Source: Ardenticatenaceae bacterium (lineage in GTDB: Bacteria > Chloroflexota > Anaerolineae > Promineifilales > Promineifilaceae). Taken from it: 64,000 nt of DNA. Location of the stretch: positions 1-64,000 of the forward strand of contig JACKCC010000023.1 of the NCBI GenBank assembly GCA_020634245.1, written 5' to 3'. The notes under the pieces are model-generated. The model searched no databases. It saw only the letters and a list, made by a program, of their open reading frames with translations, and was not told the origin of the DNA. Below, one piece after another: positions 34,174-42,647 of the stretch. The first letter of the stretch is position 1, and each line of letters starts with the position of its first letter. The position numbers and the translations under genes are program-made.

Positions 34174-34680
34174 ATGGCATATCAAGATCACTTCAGACTT
34201 GCTGACGACATGATAATTCATTTAAATACAATAATTGCAAGTGTGTCAGATCCATTCATTACTTCACGTTACGTAGGATTTGTTGCTGTCACAGCAGTTA
34301 CCGTATATGAATTAGCAATTAAGGATGTTTTCTTTGATTTTGGAAATAAGAAACATAAGGTATTAGGAACTTTTACAAGGAGCTACTTTGATCGTATTAA
34401 TGGCCGAATAAAAATTCAGATTATTCGTGATGAATATGTTCGCAGGTTCGGAGATAAGTATGTTACTCGTTTTAAAAAGAAAATTGAGGAAACAGAAGAA
34501 TTAAATATTCGGCTACACGGTAGAAGTATACAGAGCAGCTACAACAATATTATTATCTGGAGGAACGAGTTTGCTCATGAAGGGAAAATTCCTGGGACAG
34601 TTACTTACAATGAAGTAACAGCGTCCTATGAAGTAGGAAAGGAAGTTATAAAATGCTTAGCAGAAACAATGTACAGATAA
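34174..34680 (+). CDS. HEPN-domain protein (MAE_28990/RiboL-PSP-like), likely partner of DUF262
   Basis: A 168-residue all-helical protein starting at ATG 34174, one base after the DUF262 stop. The probable HEPN signature RxxxxH is in IIIWRNEFAHEGKIPG (residues ~125-140), the RNase motif of HEPN toxins and abortive-infection effectors. The N-terminal helices (FRLADDMIIHLNTIIASV; TAVTVYELAIKDVFFDF) fit the MAE_28990-type HEPN group, often encoded beside DUF262. RNase activity is an inference from the motif. A/T-rich codon use and lack of ACGGCCGT match the DUF262 gene. Confidence 0.72.
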   Translation: MAYQDHFRLADDMIIHLNTIIASVSDPFITSRYVGFVAVTAVTVYELAIKDVFFDFGNKKHKVLGTFTRSYFDRINGRIKIQIIRDEYVRRFGDKYVTRFKKKIEETEELNIRLHGRSIQSSYNNIIIWRNEFAHEGKIPGTVTYNEVTASYEVGKEVIKCLAETMYR

Positions 34681-34745
34681 TTTAAAAAGGTCTTAATTGC
34701 AACATATCTGTTATTCAAACTAAACACTAAAAGAGTAAAAGAAAA

Positions 34746-35963
34746 ATGGTAATTAACAACCACGGCCGTTCCTACCTAACCCTCACCCTCGAAATCAACA
34801 AACACATCGATGGCTACATCGATGCCTACTACGGGCCAGAAGAGCTGAAAGCCAGCGTCGAAGCCGCGCCCAAACGGGAACCGGCAGCGCTGCTGGACGA
34901 CGTAGCCGCACTGCAAGCCGCCATCCCCGGAGACGACCCGGCACGGCAGGCTTACCTGGCCGTCGAACTGCGGGCTATCGAAGGTACTGTGCGCAAGCTC
35001 AACGGCGAAACCTTCGCCTATCTGGGCGAAGTCAACCGGCTCTACGATATCAGCCCACAAAAAGTAGACGAAAGCCGCTTTACTGCCGCCCGCGATGAAC
35101 TGGACACACTTCTGCCCGGCAGCGGCCCCATCGCCGACCGGCTGACCGCCCGCCGCAAGCGGTACGAACTGGAAAAAGAACAAGTCCTACCGCTGCTGGA
35201 ACTGGCCCGCGCCGAAGCGTACCAACGCACGGCCGCCCTGTTCGACCTGACCGGCGACAACGGTTTTGAGGTTAAGCTGGTCGAAAATCAACCGTGGGGC
35301 GCGTATAACTGGTATTTGGGGAACGGCCGTTCCCTCATCGAATTCAACACCGACGTCCCCGTTTCCGCCCTGTGGCTGATCAGCACCTTCGCCCACGAAG
35401 GCTATCCCGGCCACCACACCGAAGCGCTGCTCAAAGAGCGCCTGCTGTACCGCGAAAAAGGATACGCCGAACAAGCCGTCGCCCTGCTCAACTCACCGGC
35501 TGCCGTCATCTCCGAAGCCATCGCCACCACGGCCAGCGAAATCATTTTCCCCAACGGCGGCGAATATGATTGGACCGTTGACGTTCTGCTGCCGGCGGCG
35601 GGGATTAATATGGGAGAAACGGCCGAACACCTGCGCCGCATCGCCGAAGCTGGCAACACCCTGCGCTACGTCAGCGGCAACGCCGCCATCCTCTACCACA
35701 CCAACCAACTAACCAACCAACAAACTATAGACTACATCCAGACCTACGCCCTCGTTCCACCAGAGCGAGCTGCCAAAAGCTTTGACTTCCTCACTCATCA
35801 GCTTTATGGCTCCTACCTGTTCACCTACACCGAAGGCTATGACCTCATTACCCAGGCAGCAAAAAACGGCGACAAACTGCCCCTTTTCCGCCGTCTGCTG
35901 ACGGAGCAAATTTTGCCGTCACAATTAATGCAGGGGAGCAGAGGAGCTGGGGCGCCAAGGTGA
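34746..35963 (+). CDS. DUF885-family metallopeptidase-like protein
   Basis: A 405-residue protein with the DUF885 hallmark HEGYPGHHTEALLKE (residues ~218-232), a zinc-binding HExxH variant in which Glu follows the first His and a second His pair follows. Supporting blocks are AYNWYLGNGRSLIEFNTDVP, ISEAIATTASEIIFPNGG with a possible third ligand Glu, and LYGSYLFTYTEGYDLI near the end. No signal peptide is evident, so it may act in the cytoplasm. G+C content and ACGGCCGT sites return to the local norm immediately at this gene, marking the right edge of the foreign-looking pair. The substrate is unknown. Confidence 0.78.
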   Translation: MVINNHGRSYLTLTLEINKHIDGYIDAYYGPEELKASVEAAPKREPAALLDDVAALQAAIPGDDPARQAYLAVELRAIEGTVRKLNGETFAYLGEVNRLYDISPQKVDESRFTAARDELDTLLPGSGPIADRLTARRKRYELEKEQVLPLLELARAEAYQRTAALFDLTGDNGFEVKLVENQPWGAYNWYLGNGRSLIEFNTDVPVSALWLISTFAHEGYPGHHTEALLKERLLYREKGYAEQAVALLNSPAAVISEAIATTASEIIFPNGGEYDWTVDVLLPAAGINMGETAEHLRRIAEAGNTLRYVSGNAAILYHTNQLTNQQTIDYIQTYALVPPERAAKSFDFLTHQLYGSYLFTYTEGYDLITQAAKNGDKLPLFRRLLTEQILPSQLMQGSRGAGAPR

Positions 35964-36021
35964 ACAACCCACTTGCCACTTGCCACTATGCAACTCTGCA
36001 ATTTTTTAACTGGAGACTAAC

Positions 36022-36780
36022 ATGGACTTTACCCCCTCTGAACTCATGATCGTCAACGCCTCCCGCGCTCTGCAAGGGAGCCGCGTCGTATTTGTGGGCG
36101 TGGGACTGCCCAACATCGCCTGCAACTTGGCCCGGCGCGACCATTCGCCCGACCTGGAACTGGTCTACGAAAGCGGCGTCTTTGGCGCCCATCCGGCCCG
36201 GCTGCCCCTCTCGATTGGCGACCCCACTCTGGTCAGCGACGCCACATCCGTCACCAGCATGAGCGATTTGTTCATGCTTTACCTGCAAGGCGGGCTGGTT
36301 GACGTCGCCCTGCTGGGCGGCGCGCAAATCGACCGCTACGGTAATTTGAACACAACCGTAGTCGGTGATTATGCGAAGCCAAAAGTGCGGCTGCCCGGCT
36401 CCGGCGGCGCTTGTGAAATTGCCATCAACGCCAAACAGATTTTCATGATCATGCGGCTTAAAAACCGGGCCTTCGTGGAAAAGCTGGACTTTCTCACCAG
36501 TCCCGGCCACCTGGATGGGGGCGATTCTCGTAAACATTTGCGCCTGCCCGGCCGCGGCCCACAGTTGGTCATCACCGACCGCGCATTGTTCGATTTTGAT
36601 AATCCTGACCACGAAATGACGCTGATCGAAATTGCTCCTGGCGAAACTGTCGAGTCCATCCAGGCCGACGTAAGCTGGCCGCTGCGTGTGTCACCCAATC
36701 TGAAAGAGATGACCCCACCCACCCCAACCGAGTTCGCCATCATGCGTGAAGAGCTTGATCCGGCGGGGCTATATCGTTGA
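36022..36780 (+). CDS. CoA-transferase family, beta subunit
   Basis: Beta subunit of a family I CoA-transferase (IpdB/GctB-like), 252 residues. The catalytic glutamate is in LVYESGVFGAHP (residues ~49-60, ESG motif). Other family blocks are VFVGVGLPNIACNLARR, LYLQGGLVDVALLGGAQID, LPGSGGACEIAINAKQIF and FLTSPGHLDGGDSRKHL. It completes the alpha subunit at 31107; normally the two genes are adjacent or fused. Four genes (ITPase-tail protein, DUF262, HEPN, DUF885 peptidase) lie between them here. TTAACTGGAGACTAAC provides a ribosome-binding site. Confidence 0.86.
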   Translation: MDFTPSELMIVNASRALQGSRVVFVGVGLPNIACNLARRDHSPDLELVYESGVFGAHPARLPLSIGDPTLVSDATSVTSMSDLFMLYLQGGLVDVALLGGAQIDRYGNLNTTVVGDYAKPKVRLPGSGGACEIAINAKQIFMIMRLKNRAFVEKLDFLTSPGHLDGGDSRKHLRLPGRGPQLVITDRALFDFDNPDHEMTLIEIAPGETVESIQADVSWPLRVSPNLKEMTPPTPTEFAIMREELDPAGLYR

Positions 36781-36828
36781 GATTGGAGATTGGAGATTAA
36801 ACCATCTCTAATCTCTAATCTCCCATCA
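36779..36828 (+). repeat. Self-complementary GAGATT/AATCTC spacer hairpin
   Basis: GAGATTGGAGATTGGAGAT faces ATCTCTAATCTCTAATCTC across a six-base loop. The mismatched positions are G opposite T, so the RNA form pairs throughout with G-U wobbles. It lies directly after the CoA-transferase stop codon and may be a transcript-end or stability structure. Confidence 0.65.
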
Positions 36829-36832
36829 AACT

Positions 36833-37453
36833 ATGCCTAAGAAACAATTCATCCTGGAAGAAAACGGCCGTCACACTCTGGAACTCACCTGGAATTCGAT
36901 GTGGCGCAATTTCACTGTCCATTACGATGGCGCGCCGGTGGAAACAATTGAAGGCGGTGGCAGAGGTTTGCGCGCCGGCAAAACCATCCTTCTGCCTGAT
37001 GGCTCCGAACTGGATGTCCGGCTGAAAGATTCGTTAATGGCTTCGGAACTGGCGGTTGCGCGGAACGGCCGTCCCCTCCCCGGCACAGCTACTCATCCGC
37101 TGTATCGCATTCAGCAAGCATATACCATCATCTTCATCATTGCCGGGCTAAATGTGATACTAGGGCTGGTGGGCCTGGTTTCGACGGCCGAATGGGTCTT
37201 GCTGCTGAGTGGGGGATGGATAACGGCCGTTTTCGGGCTTTTCTTCCTGCTTCTCGGCTGGCTGGTCAAGGCCAAACATTCCCTGCCCGCCCTCATCACA
37301 GCCATCGTTTTGTATGTAGCCGACGGCTTGCTGGGCATTGCCACCGTTCTTGCCGCCGGTGAAATGCCCGGCGTCGCCGGCCTCATCATCCGCATCCTGT
37401 TCATCATCGGCATGGCCCAAGGCATCAAGGCTATTCGGGAAATCGATAAATAA
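36833..37453 (+). CDS. Membrane protein of unknown function
   Basis: A 206-residue protein. The first ~95 residues are soluble and beta-rich (HTLELTWNSMWRNFTVHYDG; AGKTILLPDGSELDVRL). Four hydrophobic segments follow (about residues 99-120, 122-143, 148-167, 178-195) with a short basic end. Similar soluble-domain-plus-membrane proteins are seen in Chloroflexota, but I cannot assign a role. The gene has four-base spacing from the hairpin after the CoA-transferase beta gene and no visible promoter, so it is probably cotranscribed. Three ACGGCCGT sites lie inside. Confidence 0.65.
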   Translation: MPKKQFILEENGRHTLELTWNSMWRNFTVHYDGAPVETIEGGGRGLRAGKTILLPDGSELDVRLKDSLMASELAVARNGRPLPGTATHPLYRIQQAYTIIFIIAGLNVILGLVGLVSTAEWVLLLSGGWITAVFGLFFLLLGWLVKAKHSLPALITAIVLYVADGLLGIATVLAAGEMPGVAGLIIRILFIIGMAQGIKAIREIDK

Positions 37454-37584
37454 ACCATTCGGTAAATCCGTCAGACCAAAAACTTGACCCGTTATAGACA
37501 AATCGGTAACAATAGTGACATGAATAGGTTACAATAAACCAATACCTTTTCCAAAAAGGATCTTTGACTCCTAAAGGATTTTTT

Positions 37585-38907
37585 ATGCGTTACAAGCATC
37601 CACATGGACATGTTTTTTATCGCAAAATGAGTTTTGCCCGCCCCAAAATATCACATGGGACGGGCATTTATCTTTACGATGATCAAGGCAAACGGTACAT
37701 CGATGGATCTGGCGGGCCGCTGGTGGTCAATGTTGGACACGGCCGTACCGAAGTTGTTGAAGCCATCGCCAAACAAGCCCAGGCCGTCGCCTACGCTCAC
37801 GCCATGATGTTCACCAGCGAGCCAGTTGAGCAATTCTCCGAAGAGCTGGCTCAAATCGTACCTTTACCCGATGCGCGATTCTTCTATCTTAGCAGCGGCT
37901 CCGAAGTCGTCGAGGCAGCCATTAAGTTGGCAAGGCAGATACAGATGGCCCGTGGAGAAAACGGCCGTCACCTCATCATCAGCCGTTGGCGCAGTTATCA
38001 CGGCATGTCTCTGGGTGCGCTCAGCGTCAGCGGCAAACTGGGCATGCGCCAGCCATTCCTATCCATGGTCCATGACATGCCCCATATTGCCCCGCCCTAC
38101 CCCTACCGCGATATCGACACCGGCGCCGAAGCTGCCAACCGACTGGAATCGGCTATTTTGGCGGCTGGCGCTATGAACGTGGCTGCCTTCATCGCCGAAC
38201 CCATCAGCGGGGCCAGCCTGGGCGCCATGTCGCCCACTGACGATTACTGGCCGCGCATCCGCGAAATTTGCGACAAATACGGCGTTTTATTCATTGCCGA
38301 TGAGGTGCTGGTAGGCATGGGGCGCACCGGCAAATGGTGGGGTTTACAGCATTGGCCAGTAGAAGCCGATATTATGGTCACCTCCAAAGGGTTGGCCGGC
38401 GGCTACTATCCACTGGGCTTCGTCGCTGCCAGAGGGGCAGATGTGGAACAGATCCGGCAGGCCCTGGGCGATTTCAATCATGGCGGCACATTCAGCCATC
38501 ATGCAGTCGGCACAGCGGCTGGATTGGCCACGCTGCGCATCATGCAGGCCGAAAACCTGGTCGAAAACGCCGCCACGATGGGCATCTACCTGGGACAGGA
38601 ACTACAAAAAAACCTTGGCGACCATCCCAACGTAGGTGACATCCGCGGGCGCGGCTTGTTTTGGGCATTGGAACTGGTACAAGATCGCGAAACGAAAGAA
38701 CCGTTTCCGGTAAGCCGTCACCTGGCGTGGGATATCTGGCTGCAAGCGTTTGAGCGGGGGCTGGTCATCTACTATTCGCAGGGCTGCGCCGACGGCACCA
38801 ATGGCGACCTGGTAATGCTAGGTCCGCCGCTTATTATCAACAAAGCACAAATTGACGAGATGGTAGCAATCCTGGCAGAAGCCGTCCGGGCTGAACTTGG
38901 AAACTAA
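37585..38907 (+). CDS. Class III PLP-dependent aminotransferase
   Basis: A 440-residue fold-type-I aminotransferase (ornithine/GABA/omega-amino acid group) from ATG 37585, with AAAGGA upstream. Blocks: GTGIYLYDDQGKRYIDGSGG at the start, SSGSEVVEAAIKLARQ (~115-130), RWRSYHGMSLGALSVSG, the PLP-phosphate and aspartate region GVLFIADEVLVGMGRTG, the Schiff-base lysine in MVTSKGLAGGYYPLGF, and HGGTFSHHAVGTAAGLA. Such enzymes move the amino group of an omega-amino acid or beta-amino acid to a keto acid, giving an aldehyde that the dehydrogenase at 29317 might oxidise; this link is speculative. The gene ends before a hairpin shared with the convergent lipoprotein gene. Confidence 0.85.
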   Translation: MRYKHPHGHVFYRKMSFARPKISHGTGIYLYDDQGKRYIDGSGGPLVVNVGHGRTEVVEAIAKQAQAVAYAHAMMFTSEPVEQFSEELAQIVPLPDARFFYLSSGSEVVEAAIKLARQIQMARGENGRHLIISRWRSYHGMSLGALSVSGKLGMRQPFLSMVHDMPHIAPPYPYRDIDTGAEAANRLESAILAAGAMNVAAFIAEPISGASLGAMSPTDDYWPRIREICDKYGVLFIADEVLVGMGRTGKWWGLQHWPVEADIMVTSKGLAGGYYPLGFVAARGADVEQIRQALGDFNHGGTFSHHAVGTAAGLATLRIMQAENLVENAATMGIYLGQELQKNLGDHPNVGDIRGRGLFWALELVQDRETKEPFPVSRHLAWDIWLQAFERGLVIYYSQGCADGTNGDLVMLGPPLIINKAQIDEMVAILAEAVRAELGN

Positions 38908-38922
38908 AACTACAAGTGGCTT

Positions 38923-38968
38923 GAAATCGGATTTCTAGCCAGTTCAGAAATCCGATTTCTTTGTTCAG
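38923..38968. repeat. AGAAATCCGATTTC inverted repeat, copy 1 (terminator position)
   Basis: GAAATCGGATTTCT (38923-38936) and AGAAATCCGATTTC (38946-38959) are complementary. The right arm plus adjoining CTTTGTTCAG is identical, in reverse orientation, to 61219-61241. It sits between convergent genes and can serve as a bidirectional terminator. Confidence 0.7.
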
Positions 38969-38972
38969 CTGC

Positions 38973-39959
38973 TCAAATCTCCCATTGGAAGTGGACAAGA
39001 AAACTGACATAGTACGTGCCTTGCCACTGCTCAACGCCAACTACCCAGGTTCCCCAGTTCATACCGGCAAATTCATCGGTTCCAGGACGGTGCAGGGAGT
39101 AATATTGTACTGCTTCATAACCATCGGGCAGACGCACAAATCCGGCCGTTCCACCATGAAGAATTTCATTGCAACTGGTTTCCTCAGCCAGGATTAAGTC
39201 CTGTTGTAACAACGGCAGGATATTGTCTTTGAACGAACCTACAATGGGCAAACCGCTGCCATCTTGCACGCCCCAATCGTATCCGGCGGCGCTGGTAAAA
39301 ATTTGCCGCGCATCGGCCTGGGTGATGAACACTTCAGGATTCCACCAAGCATGATGGATGCGCAAGCCGCGTTCGGGGTGAATGAGTTGAGCTAAAAGAT
39401 TGCCATCCTGGTTAGCAACGGCCGTTTTCAAATCAGCCACCAACTTACTAACCTCGGCGCTCTGGCAAAATGTGGTTTCGGGCATAGTTTCGGCCAGGTA
39501 ACGGCCGTTCACCCACCCTGTCAATGCGCCAGCCGCAATTGGTACCCAGGTAGAACCGGCGACAACCTGTCCCGATCCGGTAATCCGTATGCCGGAAGCA
39601 GATGGGGCCAGTTCACCAATCACCTCGTTTACAACTCCCGGTCCGGAGCGCACATTCAGGGTGTCATTAGCAGTGACAAAGGCTACCTGGTACTGGATTT
39701 CATCGCCGGTCGAAGATGCCGGTGGCGGGCTGGTTGGTTGAGATATGGGTTGACTGGTTGGTTCGGTTGTAGGTGCAAGGGTCGGCGGTACGGGCAGTTC
39801 ACTGGTGGCTGTGGCCTGAACAGCCGGGGCATCAGCGGTCACCGCGGCTGTGGGAATGACAAGCGATACCGTTGGTTCCCCCCCTTGTGCGCTGCATGCT
39901 GCTAAAAACAAAACAATCAGTAAAAACAAATACGGCCGTATCATATTCAATTTACGCAT
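38973..39959 (-). CDS. Lipoprotein with SH3b domain
   Basis: A 328-residue exported lipoprotein from ATG 39959 (MRKLNMIRPYLFLL), preceded by GAGGAG. The lipobox is LFLAACS (Cys at ~22). A Thr/Pro/Ser-rich linker (TLAPTTEPTSQPISQPTSPP) leads to a bacterial SH3 domain at ~95-165 (TLNVRSGPGVVNEVIGELAP; TWVPIAAGALTGWVNGRYL). The C-terminal ~160 residues form an unnamed domain (GNLLAQLIHPERGLRIHHAW; WGTWVVGVEQW) of the kind found beside SH3b in Chloroflexota lipoproteins. A cell-surface binding role is likely by domain type. Four ACGGCCGT sites lie in or just before the gene. Confidence 0.78.
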   Translation of the reverse strand: MRKLNMIRPYLFLLIVLFLAACSAQGGEPTVSLVIPTAAVTADAPAVQATATSELPVPPTLAPTTEPTSQPISQPTSPPPASSTGDEIQYQVAFVTANDTLNVRSGPGVVNEVIGELAPSASGIRITGSGQVVAGSTWVPIAAGALTGWVNGRYLAETMPETTFCQSAEVSKLVADLKTAVANQDGNLLAQLIHPERGLRIHHAWWNPEVFITQADARQIFTSAAGYDWGVQDGSGLPIVGSFKDNILPLLQQDLILAEETSCNEILHGGTAGFVRLPDGYEAVQYYSLHRPGTDEFAGMNWGTWVVGVEQWQGTYYVSFLVHFQWEI

Positions 39960-40037
39960 CACAATACACTCCTCGGTAAACAATTACCAATACCCATATT
40001 ATAACGCGGAAACGGCCGTTTATGTTCCCTGTTGACA

Positions 40038-40100
40038 AGTGCCTGGCACAGGACGAGACAGGTTGGATAGCGGAAATCTTTAAGCCCCATGCCTGACACT
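40038..40100. repeat. 63-bp palindromic element, copy 3
   Basis: The arms AGTGCCTGGCACAGG and CCCATGCCTGACACT lie at the ends of a 63-base unit, the same length as the copies at 821 and 31018. It lies between ychF and the SH3b lipoprotein gene. Confidence 0.7.
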
Positions 40101-40117
40101 TTGTTTCGCCACCGCTT

Positions 40118-41209
40118 TTACAAATTAAATTTCACGTTAATGACGTCGCCATCCTGAATGATGTAGGTTTTGCCTTCCTGTCGCAATTTACCGGCGCTGC
40201 GGACCTGGGCCATCCCGCCCAAAGTCATGAGATCGTCGTAGGTTGTTGTCTCGGCGCGGATAAACCCTTTGGCCAGATCGGTATGGATAACGGCAGCAGC
40301 TTCAACGGCCGTTGCCCCCCGTTTCACCGTCCAGGCCCGCACTTCATCCTCGCCGACGGTAAAGAAGGATTGCAGTCCCATCAAATCGTAGCTGAGGCGA
40401 ATCACCTTATCCAAACTCAGCTCAGTAACCCCGTATTCCTCCATAAACATGGCCAGCGATTCCTCATCGCCCATCGCACTCAGTTGGGCCAGTTCCATTT
40501 CCAGCTTGCCCCGCAGATTGGTCACCAGCGTCTGTTGATGGTCATAATTAAGAATGATTTCTTCCTGATCATCACCGATGTTGACAATGACCAGTACCGG
40601 CTTAAGCGTCAGCAGGCCAAAACCGCGCAAAGATTTTTGCTGCTCTTCGGTCAGTGTGAGGTCGCGTAACGGCCGTTCCGCCGACAGCGCCTCATACAAC
40701 TGCTCAAACAAGGCCGCTTCCGCCTGTGCTTCGGTCTTGTTATTCTTGAATGCGCCGCGCTCCAGACCATGACGCAGTTTTTCCAGCCGTTTTTCAACAG
40801 TCACCAAATCACTCAGCAAAAACTCGGTGTCCAGCGCCGCCAAATCACGGACCGCATCCACGCTGCCATCGGCATGAGGTACCAAATCGCTCTCAAAGGC
40901 CCGCGCCACATGTACAAATCCATCCAATCCGGACAAATGATTGAGCAGCGCACCGTCCATGCCGCCGCTTTCGCCAGCTCCCTTTTTTAGCCCGGCCACA
41001 TCGGTGTAGGTGATGCGGGTATAGGTTGTCTTTTTGGGGTTAAACAGCCCGGTCAGATCATCCACACGGGAATCGAGGACATCGACAACGGCCGTTAACA
41101 CATCAAAACGGCCGCCCATACTTTGCCCGGTTGGCGCATCCCCTTTCGTCAGCGCATTAAAAATCGTTGTTTTGCCAGAACTCGGCAGACCAATCACACC
41201 TAATTTCAT
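40118..41209 (-). CDS. ychF: Ribosome-binding ATPase YchF (Obg-like)
   Basis: Obg-family P-loop NTPase that prefers ATP and binds ribosomes; involved in translation and oxidative stress. The 363 residues start at ATG 41209 (MKLGVIGLPSSGKTTIFNAL), the exact family length; an upstream ATG would add five residues. The P-loop is GLPSSGKTT (7-15), G3 DVAGLKKGAGESGG (~67-80), and the NxxE-type base motif is in PVLVIVNIGDDQEEI (usually NVxE; here the Glu is displaced). The C-terminal TGS domain reads RGATAVEAAAVIHTDLAKGF and YIIQDGDVINVKFNL. It has a single-gene layout behind a hairpin at 41229. Confidence 0.93.
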   Translation of the reverse strand: MKLGVIGLPSSGKTTIFNALTKGDAPTGQSMGGRFDVLTAVVDVLDSRVDDLTGLFNPKKTTYTRITYTDVAGLKKGAGESGGMDGALLNHLSGLDGFVHVARAFESDLVPHADGSVDAVRDLAALDTEFLLSDLVTVEKRLEKLRHGLERGAFKNNKTEAQAEAALFEQLYEALSAERPLRDLTLTEEQQKSLRGFGLLTLKPVLVIVNIGDDQEEIILNYDHQQTLVTNLRGKLEMELAQLSAMGDEESLAMFMEEYGVTELSLDKVIRLSYDLMGLQSFFTVGEDEVRAWTVKRGATAVEAAAVIHTDLAKGFIRAETTTYDDLMTLGGMAQVRSAGKLRQEGKTYIIQDGDVINVKFNL

Positions 41210-41228
41210 ACTCTCACCTTGCAAACAA

Positions 41229-41258
41229 AGACCCCTGAGGCAGCAGCCCCAAGGGTCT
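41229..41258 (-). terminator. Hairpin between the FKBP gene and ychF
   Basis: AGACCCCTGAGGC and GCCCCAAGGGTCT pair with two mismatches around a four-base loop. On the minus strand it follows the FKBP gene and precedes ychF. The T-run is weak (TTTG). Confidence 0.6.
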
Positions 41259-41315
41259 CCAAATCTTGATTTTAAGTAGACAGCTATCTTCTAAAAACGA
41301 AACGCCATCAACTAA

Positions 41316-42647
41316 CTATTTTACCTCAAGCAGTTCAACATCAAAAATCAGAGTAGCTCCCGGCGGAATCGGGCCGCCGCCGGTATCACCATAAGCCAGT
41401 TCGGCGGGAATACGCAGTTGGCGGATGCCTCCGACTTTCATGGAAGCCACGCCTTCATCCCAACCCTGGATCACAGCGCCTTGCCCTAATGGGAATTCAA
41501 ACGGTGTACCGCGCTGCACAGAACTATCAAACAACGTACCATCTTCCAGCCAGCCACTGTAATTGACAACGACAGTCTGCCCAACCTCAGGGGTTGCACC
41601 AGTACCGACTTTGATATCGTAATATTGCAGACCACTGTCGGTCGTCACATAATCGGCCGGATCAACTTCAGTTTGTTTAGGAGCCGGTGTAACGGAAACC
41701 AACGTCATCTCCATGATCAAAGTAGCATTGGCCGGAACCAAACCGCTGACGCCTTGTTCGCCCAGACCCAAGTCAGGCGGGATGATGAGCTGGCGCGTAC
41801 CGCCAACAGCCATGGTCATGACACCTTCTTCCCAGCCGGGGAATACCTGTCCGGCGCCAACCGGAAAGCTAAAAGTACCACCCCGGTCTTCTGAACTGGC
41901 GACGTAAGAATTGCCGTCTTGCAGCCAGATAGCGAATTCCATCTCAACGCTGTCACCTTCTTCCGGAGTCGCGCCATCACCGACGACAATATCGTAATAT
42001 TGCAAACCACTATCGGTCGTTTCAAAATCGGCCGGATCGACTTCTGTCGGCTTGGGGGTCTGGCGGAAGGAAACCAAACTGATTTCCAATATGATGGTCG
42101 AATTGGGCGGGATAAAATCGCCAAAGCCTTCCTCACCAAGGGCCAGATCGGGCGGGATAACCAGTTGGCGCTGGCCGCCTTCCTGCATGGTTAATACACC
42201 TTCATTCCAGCCAGCAAACACTTGTTCAGAACCCAAAATAAATTCGGTGGGCTGCCCCTGGGTGCTGTCAATGAAGGTGTTGCCATCTTGCAGCCACATG
42301 CTGTAATCTACCGAAACGATGTCACCGTTTTCCGGTGAATTGCCGGTGCCTTTTTCGATATCGTAATATTTCAGGCCACTTTCAGTGGTAACGTAATCGG
42401 CTTCGGCCACTTCCACGGGCTGAATATCGGGCTGAACCGGTTCGGCATCGATAAAAGGGGATGAATCGAGTGAAGCGTCTTCTGACGTGCTTGTATCGGC
42501 AACGGCCGTTTCCTCCACCGTTGCTTCTGTGGTGGTGGCTTCATTGTCTGCATTGTCTTTGGGAACAGCCGGACCACAACCCGCCGCCAAGACAAATAAC
42601 GACATAAATACCAACAACCAGGCGTTTTTATTGATTTTCTCTTTCAC
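41316..42647 (-). CDS. Triple-domain FKBP-type peptidyl-prolyl isomerase, lipoprotein
   Basis: A peptidyl-prolyl cis-trans isomerase acting outside the membrane. Start GTG 42647 (KEKINKNAWLLVFMSL) is preferred because AAGGAG lies about five bases upstream and gives a clean signal peptide with lipobox VLAAGC (Cys ~24). After an acidic Thr/Glu linker, three FKBP domains follow, each headed by a copy of TTDSGLQYYDI (residues ~95, ~215, ~335). The last is the most canonical (VVNYSGWLEDGTLFDSSVQR, GAVIQGWDEGVASMKVGG, IPAELAYGDTGGGPIPP). The first two have altered VDYSMWLQDG and MEFAIWLQDG cores and WNEGV/WEEGV loops, so they may fold substrates rather than isomerise. A two-domain duplication clearly happened within the gene. 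Confidence 0.88.
   Translation of the reverse strand: MKEKINKNAWLLVFMSLFVLAAGCGPAVPKDNADNEATTTEATVEETAVADTSTSEDASLDSSPFIDAEPVQPDIQPVEVAEADYVTTESGLKYYDIEKGTGNSPENGDIVSVDYSMWLQDGNTFIDSTQGQPTEFILGSEQVFAGWNEGVLTMQEGGQRQLVIPPDLALGEEGFGDFIPPNSTIILEISLVSFRQTPKPTEVDPADFETTDSGLQYYDIVVGDGATPEEGDSVEMEFAIWLQDGNSYVASSEDRGGTFSFPVGAGQVFPGWEEGVMTMAVGGTRQLIIPPDLGLGEQGVSGLVPANATLIMEMTLVSVTPAPKQTEVDPADYVTTDSGLQYYDIKVGTGATPEVGQTVVVNYSGWLEDGTLFDSSVQRGTPFEFPLGQGAVIQGWDEGVASMKVGGIRQLRIPAELAYGDTGGGPIPPGATLIFDVELLEVK

Noticed and set aside
35986..36612. A 208-codon open frame opposite the CoA-transferase beta gene
   Set aside because: Shadow of a strongly conserved gene; no ribosome-binding site or motif.
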